DNA from: Paracoccaceae bacterium
GTDB taxonomy: Bacteria > Pseudomonadota > Alphaproteobacteria > Rhodobacterales > Rhodobacteraceae
Assembly (NCBI GenBank): GCA_021767525.1
Contig: JAASTF010000226.1
Coordinates: forward strand, 1 to 5,476
Reading direction: 5' to 3'
Length of the DNA stretch: 5,476 nt
The translations under genes were made by a program, and so were the position numbers. The notes beneath the pieces are model-generated. The model saw nothing but the letters and a program-made list of their open reading frames with translations, had not been told where the DNA came from and did no database searches. Each line of letters starts with the position of its first letter. The first letter of the stretch is position 1. This document shows, piece by piece, positions 1 to 4,543 of the stretch.

Positions 1-518
1 CGCACCAGCGGCGTGTAAACCGCGTGTGCCACGCAGCCCGCGAAATATATCGCCTCGCCCCGCCCCACCTGGAACTGCGCCAAAAGGCCCAGGTCGGCGC
101 GAAAGATCACCCACAACGCCCCCGCCGCCCCGATGGCCAGCGCCAGCGCCATGCGCGGCGTGGTGACCTGCCGCAGCAGGAACCACCCCGCCACCGCCGA
201 CAGGATCGGCGTCAGCGTGAACACGGCCGAGGCGGACACGGCAGGCGCGGTTTTCAGCCCCTCGAACATCAGCACGAAATAGGCACCAAAGATGCCGCCC
301 AGAACCGCATAGCGCCACGGCGCGCGAAAGGCGCGGCGCGGCAGCCCGTGGGTGGCCAGCGCCACACTGCCCACGATCACCGCCGCCAGCGCGAAACGCA
401 GCGCGTTCAGCGCCGTGGGTGCGATGTCGTTGGCCACCAGCACACCCAACGAGAACGATCCCGCCACCAGCGCCGAAAAGAGCAACATGGCCAGGTGGCC
501 GCGGGCGGCCTCGCTCAT
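1..518 (-). CDS. EamA/DMT-family transporter, N-terminal 172 residues (3' end outside window)
   Basis: This gene is read right to left and is cut by the left edge, so only the first 172 residues are visible. The protein is an integral inner-membrane protein of the drug/metabolite transporter superfamily. Hydrophobic stretches at about residues 8-29, 33-55, 70-86, 92-114 and 122-139 look like membrane helices, with a sixth starting near 155. A typical EamA feature is visible: a Pro-Thr pair and a conserved Arg at the start of helix 2 (IAPTALNALRFALA, residues 32-45). Family members usually have ten helices in two EamA repeats of about 300 residues, so roughly the first repeat is present. The ATG at 518-516 overlaps the stop of the upstream LysR gene by four bases (ATGA), and a GAAGG lies nine bases before it, which supports this start. 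EamA proteins export or import small metabolites such as amino acids, but the substrate cannot be read from the sequence. Control by the adjacent regulator is likely but inferred. Confidence 0.88.
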   Translation of the reverse strand, partial: MSEAARGHLAMLLFSALVAGSFSLGVLVANDIAPTALNALRFALAAVIVGSVALATHGLPRRAFRAPWRYAVLGGIFGAYFVLMFEGLKTAPAVSASAVFTLTPILSAVAGWFLLRQVTTPRMALALAIGAAGALWVIFRADLGLLAQFQVGRGEAIYFAGCVAHAVYTPLV

Positions 519-1408
519 GCGGCCGGGCCTTCGCCACCCCAGCCCTTGGCGCGGTCTTTCAGGAAACTCAGCACGCTTTGCACCTTGACCGTGCGGTGCA
601 GATCGACATGGGTGACCAGCCACATCGGCACATCCCACGCCTTTTGCGGCGGCATGACCTCTAGCAGACCGGGGTGCTGGGCGGCCTCCCACAATGGCAG
701 AAACCCGATCCCCGCCCCCTCGATCACCGCCAGCTCCAGCGCGCGGCTTTCGCTGCTGCGAAAGCGGATCGCCTCTTCGTCGACGCGCTCGCGCAGCCAG
801 CGATTGAAGGGCGCGCGCATCGTCGGGTCGTCGGGTCCGACGAAAAGATGGCCGCCGAAATCCTCGGGGCCCTCGGGCAGTCCATGAGCATCGGCATAGG
901 TCCGCGCGGCATAAAGCCCGTGCGATTGCGTGAAAAAGGGCTGCACCACGTTGTCGGGCTCTTCGGGGGCGGCGCCTGCGCGAATGGCCACATGCGCCTC
1001 GCCATATTCCAGGCGGAACAGGCGATCGCCGGTCAGATAGCGCAAGACCAGCTCGGGGTTGTCGTGCTGGAAATCGGTCAATGCCGGGGCCAGCAAAGGC
1101 GCCAGCCCGGCCAGCGAGGTCAGCACAAGCTCGCCCCGCATGTCATTGCCGCCGCCCTTTATGCGGCCGGCCAGCTGCTGGAACTGCTCATCAGTGGCCT
1201 GCGCCACGCGCAACAGGTCTTCGCCGGCCTCGGTAGGGGTATAGCCGCGCGCATGGCGCTGGAACAGCTTGACGCCCAGCCGCCCCTCCAGCGCGTCGAT
1301 ATGGCGGATCACGGTGGCATGGTGCACCCCCAGAACCTCGGCGGCGCCGCTGACCGTGCCCAGCCGCGCCACCTGGAACGCGGTGCGGATTTCGTCCCAG
1401 TTGTCCAT
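515..1408 (-). CDS. LysR-family transcriptional regulator
   Basis: A 297-residue protein, the usual length for a LysR-type regulator. Residues 1-62 form the winged helix-turn-helix: a Val-Ala-Arg-Leu-Gly-Thr-Val-Ser-Gly-Ala-Ala run (13-23), the recognition helix around HHATVIRHIDALE (29-41), then LGVKLFQR and the GYTPTEAGE wing (44-63). A linker helix follows (64-88), and residues 92-290 make the effector-binding domain, with GIGFLPLW (233-240) near its end. The protein is a cytoplasmic DNA-binding regulator, and its ligand cannot be deduced. The ATG start is preceded by a GGGGG at only four bases' spacing, a modest ribosome site, but the start matches the family N-terminus. The gene follows the kinase gene by 69 bases and overlaps the transporter gene by four, so it probably shares a transcript with the transporter. 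LysR regulators often control an adjacent gene and themselves, which makes the EamA transporter the first candidate target (inference). Confidence 0.93.
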   Translation of the reverse strand: MDNWDEIRTAFQVARLGTVSGAAEVLGVHHATVIRHIDALEGRLGVKLFQRHARGYTPTEAGEDLLRVAQATDEQFQQLAGRIKGGGNDMRGELVLTSLAGLAPLLAPALTDFQHDNPELVLRYLTGDRLFRLEYGEAHVAIRAGAAPEEPDNVVQPFFTQSHGLYAARTYADAHGLPEGPEDFGGHLFVGPDDPTMRAPFNRWLRERVDEEAIRFRSSESRALELAVIEGAGIGFLPLWEAAQHPGLLEVMPPQKAWDVPMWLVTHVDLHRTVKVQSVLSFLKDRAKGWGGEGPAA

Positions 1409-1477
1409 CTTGCCCCCATTCGGCGGTTTGCGCGCCCGACTATGCGCGCCCGAGGGCGGAAATGCCAGAGCCGCCGC
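1409..1477 (-). promoter_or_regulatory. Short gap between kinase and lysR with a 10-bp direct repeat
   Basis: These 69 bases separate the kinase stop from the regulator start. On the minus strand the sequence TCGGGCGCGC occurs twice (1453-1444 and 1439-1430), separated by ATAG, giving a 14-base period. Each copy begins a T-N11-A pattern, the loose core of LysR-type binding sites, but the arms are not palindromic, so calling it an operator is speculative. No hairpin followed by a T-run is present, so there is no sign of an intrinsic terminator for the kinase gene. Read-through into lysR is plausible. Confidence 0.35.
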
Positions 1478-1846
1478 TCAATAGGCCGAAAGGAATTGCT
1501 CGAACGCACGCTGCATCGGGCGCACCTTGTCCAGCGCGGCGCGCGCGGCCTTTATGTCGCCCTCGGCGGCTGCGTGCTGGCAGCCGCGCAACGTGCCGCC
1601 GATATCGCGCAGGCCCATCACGTCAGCGGCGCCGGCCATCTTGTGCGCCTCTTGCGCCAGCACTTCGGGCGACATGTCGGCACTTTCGGCGGCAAAGCCG
1701 TTCATCTGCTCCAGCAGCTTGCGGAATTGCGTGCGCACACCGTCGCGGCCCAACAGCTCTTCCAGCTCGGACAGGATCGCGGTTTGCGGCTGGCCGGCCG
1801 GGGTGGCGGGGCCGCCGTCCGGACCGGATTTGTCACACTCGTTCAT
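1478..1846 (-). other. Possible internal translation start giving a free Hpt protein
   Basis: Inside the kinase frame, the ATG at 1846-1844 (Met772) is preceded by AAAAGGG at 1860-1854 with seven bases' spacing, a good ribosome site. It falls in a Gln/Pro-rich, probably flexible linker between the receiver and the Hpt domain. Starting there gives a 122-residue protein containing the whole Hpt domain, including His839. This would be a second product of the same gene. It is inferred from the start site alone and could be chance. Confidence 0.3.
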
Positions 1847-4159
1847 CACAAGGCCCTTTTGCTGCGGTGCGTGCGGCTGCTGGGCCGCCGCCGTGCGGAT
1901 GATGTGCAAGAGTTTGCGTTGCAATTCAACCGTGTCAAAGGGTTTGTGCATCAACCGCCCCTCGGCCAGCATCCGCCGTTCAAAGGCGATGCAGCGCGCG
2001 GTGACGGCGCCGCCGGTCAGGAACAGAAACGGCGCCATCCCGCGCGCCTGTTCGTAAAAGCTGACGCCGTCCATTTCCGGCATCATGATGTCGCTCAGCA
2101 CCACGTCGCATTTCAGCCCGCCGCGCAGCGCCTCCAGCGCGCTTTGCGCATCGTTGAACACGGTCACGCGAAACCGGTCCTCCAGCATCCGTTCGACAAG
2201 GCTGGTCACCAGCGCGTCGTCGTCCACCACCACGACCGCAGGGCGCGGCGGCCGGTGATGCGCGGGCTGCGGCAGCGGCACAACCTTGGCGCTGGGGCGC
2301 TCGTGCGCAAGCGCCGGCAAGGTCACCGTCACCCGCGTGCCCTGCCCAGGGCACGAGTGGATCTGCAACGCGCCGCCCGCCTCGGACAGGATGCGCCGGC
2401 AGATCGCCAGGCCCAGACCGGCGCTGCCGCTATGGCCCCGGCTGGTGAAAAAGGGCTGCTCCACGCGCGCCAGGTCGTCGGCGGAGATGCCGCAGCCGTT
2501 ATCCTCGATCACGATGCGCACCTGCCCGGCCTCGCGCGTGGCGGCGATGGCGATGCGGTTGTCCTGCCGCCTGGACGAGCTGAAGGCCCGGCTGGCGTTG
2601 CTCAGGATGTTAAGCACCACCTGGCTCAGCCGGGCCGACGCCAGCGGCACCCGCCCCACGTCGTTCAGCGCCATGTCCAGCTGCGCCCGGTGGCGCAGGT
2701 CGGACATCGCCATGCGGGTGGCGATGCGGATGACCTCGGCCGGGTCGCAATCGGGTTCCGTGGCGTCGATCCGGCCAATCGATTTCAGATCGGCCACGAT
2801 CTCGCGCACATAGCGGCCGCCGCTTTCGGCATCGTCCAGCGCCCCGGCGATATCGGGGCAGGTGATGCCGTGCTCTTGCAGGGCGCGGCGCACCAGTTCC
2901 AGGTTGCCCAGCACATAGGTCAGCGGATTGTTGATCTCGTGCGCGACGCCGGCGGCAAGCGTGCCCATCGCCGCCAGGTGCGAAGACAGCTGGATCTGCG
3001 CATCGCGGGCGCGGATTTCGCGCTCGGCGCTGACCCGTTCCGAAATATCGCGGAACACGCCCAGCACCATGATCCGCCCGTCGATCTCGATCAGCGAACT
3101 GCTGATCTCGGCCGGCACCTCGCCCCCATCGGCGCGCAGCACCGGCACGCTGATGGTGTTGCGCGCACCCTGTTTCAACAACGCCACATGCTCGGTGAAC
3201 AGCCGTCGGATCTCGGGCCGCACCCGCTCGGGGTGCAGATGCGATTGGTGCATCCCCACAAGATCGGCAACCGATTTTCCCCACAGCGCGGCGGCGGGCA
3301 GGTTGGCCTCGATGATGATCCCGGTTTCGGCATCGGCCAGGATCGCGGCGTCGTTCATGTGCTGGAACAGGGCGGCATAGCGGCGGCGCGTCGACTCCAG
3401 CTGCCGTTCGGCCCGCTCGACGCGGGTGGTGTCGGTCAGGCTGCCGACCAGCACGATGGCCTGCCCCTCGGCGTCGCGCAGGGCCTGGCCGTTGGCGATG
3501 AAATGGCCGTAATGCCCGTTGGCCAGGCGCAGCCGCATCGCCACATCCCGATAGGGCGCGGCGCCGGTTACATGCGCGCGCACCGCCTGCTCGACCGTGC
3601 CGCGATCTTCGGGGTGGACCAGCCGCAGGAAGGCGGCGACCGTGTCGGGCGCCTGCTCGGGCGCCAGCCCCATCATCTCGCTGGTGCGGCGCGACCATTC
3701 GATCCGGTCGCGGGTCATGTGCCAGATCCAGTAGCCGTCGACCGAGGTATCCAGGAACGCCTTGAAGGCCCGGTTCTGCTGATCGCTGGCATGGCTTTCG
3801 GCAAAGCGGCGCAGCATCTCGGGCGCCGCCGCCCAATCGGCGCTGACCAGCGTATCGAACACGCCCCCCGGCGCGACACGGCCCGCCTGCTCGCAACTGC
3901 GCGCCAGGCCCAAAACGCTCAACCGGCCGCCCTCGGCGCGCCAGCGCGCCACCGCGCTGCCGACGGCCGCCATGTCGGTATCCTTGTCGAAGGGCACCAC
4001 CAGCATTCCCATCTCGGCCTGGTCGCCGGCGTCGCGCGCCGAAAGCGCCGACAGATCCAGGGCCGTCACCTGCGCGCCGCGCCCCAGGGCCCCGCGCACC
4101 AGCGCCAGCGCATCCTGCGCCCCGCCGGTTTCAAGCACATGACATTCGCTATACCCCAC
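1478..4159 (-). CDS. Soluble hybrid histidine kinase: pseudo-receiver, PAS, PAS, HisKA, HATPase, receiver, Hpt
   Basis: An 893-residue cytoplasmic phosphorelay kinase with no signal peptide or membrane helix. Domains in order: residues 1-122 an alpha/beta domain resembling a receiver but lacking its key residues; 128-248 a first PAS domain (DGYWIWHM, VHPEDR); 256-375 a second PAS domain ending GVFRDISER; about 388-465 HisKA with phospho-acceptor His407 in VAHEINNPL; 507-615 HATPase with Asn521 of the N box, the DNGCGI G1 box (553-558), EQPFFTSRG (567-575) and GSAGLGLA (578-585); 641-757 a complete receiver with Asp646-648, phospho-acceptor Asp690 (SDIMMPEMDG), Thr715 and Lys739; 795-893 Hpt with His839 in AHKMAG. 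This supports an intramolecular His407-Asp690-His839 relay. The signal sensed and the final response regulator are unknown. I chose the GTG start because AGGAAAGG lies seven bases before it. An in-frame ATG at 4216-4214 would add 19 residues but has no properly spaced ribosome site. The frame stays open far into ffh on the opposite strand, which is not coding. Confidence 0.92.
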   Translation of the reverse strand: MGYSECHVLETGGAQDALALVRGALGRGAQVTALDLSALSARDAGDQAEMGMLVVPFDKDTDMAAVGSAVARWRAEGGRLSVLGLARSCEQAGRVAPGGVFDTLVSADWAAAPEMLRRFAESHASDQQNRAFKAFLDTSVDGYWIWHMTRDRIEWSRRTSEMMGLAPEQAPDTVAAFLRLVHPEDRGTVEQAVRAHVTGAAPYRDVAMRLRLANGHYGHFIANGQALRDAEGQAIVLVGSLTDTTRVERAERQLESTRRRYAALFQHMNDAAILADAETGIIIEANLPAAALWGKSVADLVGMHQSHLHPERVRPEIRRLFTEHVALLKQGARNTISVPVLRADGGEVPAEISSSLIEIDGRIMVLGVFRDISERVSAEREIRARDAQIQLSSHLAAMGTLAAGVAHEINNPLTYVLGNLELVRRALQEHGITCPDIAGALDDAESGGRYVREIVADLKSIGRIDATEPDCDPAEVIRIATRMAMSDLRHRAQLDMALNDVGRVPLASARLSQVVLNILSNASRAFSSSRRQDNRIAIAATREAGQVRIVIEDNGCGISADDLARVEQPFFTSRGHSGSAGLGLAICRRILSEAGGALQIHSCPGQGTRVTVTLPALAHERPSAKVVPLPQPAHHRPPRPAVVVVDDDALVTSLVERMLEDRFRVTVFNDAQSALEALRGGLKCDVVLSDIMMPEMDGVSFYEQARGMAPFLFLTGGAVTARCIAFERRMLAEGRLMHKPFDTVELQRKLLHIIRTAAAQQPHAPQQKGLVMNECDKSGPDGGPATPAGQPQTAILSELEELLGRDGVRTQFRKLLEQMNGFAAESADMSPEVLAQEAHKMAGAADVMGLRDIGGTLRGCQHAAAEGDIKAARAALDKVRPMQRAFEQFLSAY

Positions 4160-4166
4160 GTTCCCA

Positions 4167-4174
4167 CCTTTCCT
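4167..4174 (-). promoter_or_regulatory. Ribosome binding site that decides the kinase start
   Basis: AGGAAAGG on the minus strand ends seven bases before the GTG at 4159-4157. The alternative upstream ATG at 4216-4214 has GAGG directly abutting it, too close to work as a normal Shine-Dalgarno, so the GTG is preferred. Confidence 0.7.
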
Positions 4175-4235
4175 GTAACGGACCAACCCTGTGCTGCAAC
4201 AGGTGCAGTGTGCCATCCTCAGGTTGTCCGCCTCA

Positions 4236-4241
4236 ATTATC
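4236..4241 (-). promoter_or_regulatory. Weak candidate -10 element for the kinase gene
   Basis: GATAAT on the minus strand matches five of six bases of the sigma-70 -10 consensus and sits in one of the few AT-rich spots of the region, giving a leader of about 70 bases before the GTG. No good -35 hexamer lies 16-18 bases upstream (TGCGAC is there instead), so the call is weak unless an activator is involved. Confidence 0.25.
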
Positions 4242-4261
4242 CAAGGGGGTAGGTCGGCGTC

Positions 4262-4289
4262 GCAGACGGGGTGGGCGCACCCCTTCTGC
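4262..4289. repeat. 28-bp interrupted inverted repeat
   Basis: The left arm is GCAGA-C-GGGGTG and the right arm CACCCC-T-TCTGC, around a four-base GGCG centre. This gives 11 pairs with a single internal mismatch (4267 against 4284). No T-run follows on either strand, so it does not look like an intrinsic terminator. It lies at or just upstream of where the kinase -35 would be if GATAAT at 4241-4236 is the -10, and about 45 bases upstream of the ffh promoter candidate. It could therefore be an operator for one or both genes (inference). Confidence 0.5.
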
Positions 4290-4334
4290 CCCCGCGACCC
4301 GCGCCGGGCCAGGGCGCGCGCGTGCCGGTCCGGG

Positions 4335-4363
4335 TTGACTCGCGCCGCCCGGCGGCCTATTGC
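4335..4363 (+). promoter_or_regulatory. Candidate sigma-70 promoter reading towards ffh
   Basis: TTGACT (4335-4340) matches five of six -35 consensus bases. After exactly 17 bases comes TATTGC (4358-4363), which matches the first three bases of TATAAT. In alphaproteobacteria a strong -35 with a weak -10 is common. Transcription would start near 4370 and give a leader of about 170 bases ahead of ffh. No comparable pair was seen closer to the gene. Confidence 0.4.
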
Positions 4364-4407
4364 CAGCGCCAACACCCCGGAAGGCCCCGCTCTTCCGGTC
4401 CTTGGCC

Positions 4408-4517
4408 GCAGGCAAGGATCGCCCCCCGTCAGCGCGTTGCGCCCACGGGGGCCATTCTGGTTTGGCGGTCCAAGGGTTTCGAAACGACACGCGCGCCCCC
4501 ATCTGGGCAGGCAAGGA
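4408..4517 (+). repeat. 11-bp direct repeat GCAGGCAAGGA, copies 99 bases apart
   Basis: Exact copies lie at 4408-4418 and 4507-4517. The first copy's CAAGGA is the 3' arm of hairpin 2. The second copy's GCAGGC can pair with GCCTGC next to the ffh start codon. The flanking bases differ, so the repeat is exactly 11 bases. Confidence 0.6.
4476..4485. repeat. Perfect palindrome GTTTCGAAAC
   Basis: A perfect 10-bp palindrome that is AT-rich against its GC-rich surroundings, 58 bases before the ffh start codon. Its flanks do not extend the symmetry. It may be a protein binding site or chance. Confidence 0.4.
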
Positions 4518-4528
4518 ATAGGCCACGC

Positions 4529-4535
4529 AAAGGAG
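4529..4535 (+). promoter_or_regulatory. ffh ribosome binding site
   Basis: AAAGGAG ends eight bases before the ATG at 4544, a strong Shine-Dalgarno at ideal spacing. Its last G is also the first base of GCCTGC (4535-4540), which can pair with GCAGGC at 4507-4512, so the site may be exposed in, or constrained by, a hairpin loop. Confidence 0.85.
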
Positions 4536-4543
4536 CCTGCGGC

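Larger units (their letters stand above)
4160..4543. promoter_or_regulatory. Divergent intergenic region between the kinase gene and ffh, rich in inverted repeats
   Basis: These 384 bases lie between two divergent starts and must hold both promoters. Short open frames occur on both strands here, but they lack ribosome sites and any recognisable protein character. From left to right I see the kinase ribosome site, a small dyad CCTGT-N6-ACAGG (4188-4203), an AT-rich spot (4234-4240) rare in this window, a 28-bp interrupted inverted repeat (4262-4289), a TTGACT/TATTGC promoter candidate (4335-4363), three contiguous hairpins (4377-4451), the palindrome GTTTCGAAAC (4476-4485) and the ffh ribosome site. 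No tRNA-like sequence and no SRP RNA tip sequence was found. None of the hairpins is followed by a T-run. Confidence 0.7.
4370..4543 (+). ncRNA. Candidate structured 5' leader of ffh
   Basis: If transcription starts near 4370, the leader contains three hairpins with almost no spacer: CCGGAAG/CTTCCGG (4377-4383 with 4392-4398), TCCTTG/CAAGGA (4399-4404 with 4413-4418) and CCCCCGT/ACGGGGG (4423-4429 with 4445-4451). The third carries an inner GCGC/GCGC pairing (4432-4435 with 4439-4442) closed by GTT. Further down, GCAGGC (4507-4512) can pair with GCCTGC (4535-4540), which puts most of the ribosome site in the loop. The 11-base GCAGGCAAGGA occurs at both 4408-4418 and 4507-4517, allowing alternative pairings. 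I do not recognise a known riboswitch or leader family. The structure is deduced by eye in GC-rich sequence, where chance stems are common. Confidence 0.3.

Noticed and set aside
1452..1470. A terminator for the kinase gene from CGCCC/GGGCG on the minus strand.
   Set aside because: Only two bases would form the loop, and no T-run follows.
4188..4203. Small dyad CCTGT-N6-ACAGG in the kinase leader.
   Set aside because: Five-base arms are expected often by chance in a region this size, and nothing else supports a function.
4160..4216. In-frame ATG at 4216-4214 as the kinase start, adding a Cys-rich AHCTCC segment.
   Set aside because: No properly spaced Shine-Dalgarno precedes it, whereas AGGAAAGG is seven bases before the GTG. 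It is kept only as an alternative.
674..4252. A very long plus-strand open frame (about 1190 codons) opposite the LysR and kinase genes.
   Set aside because: Its translation is dominated by Arg, Gln, His, Ala and Gly with no recognisable domain, while the minus strand encodes clear LysR and kinase domains. In GC-rich genomes the frame opposite a gene often lacks stops because stop codons are AT-rich.
4360..4460. An SRP RNA (ffs) gene next to ffh, prompted by CCGGAAGG near 4377-4384.
   Set aside because: The conserved SRP RNA tip (GGTCAGGTCCGGAAGGAAGCAGC-like) is absent. CCGGAAGG here is simply one arm of a 7-bp hairpin.
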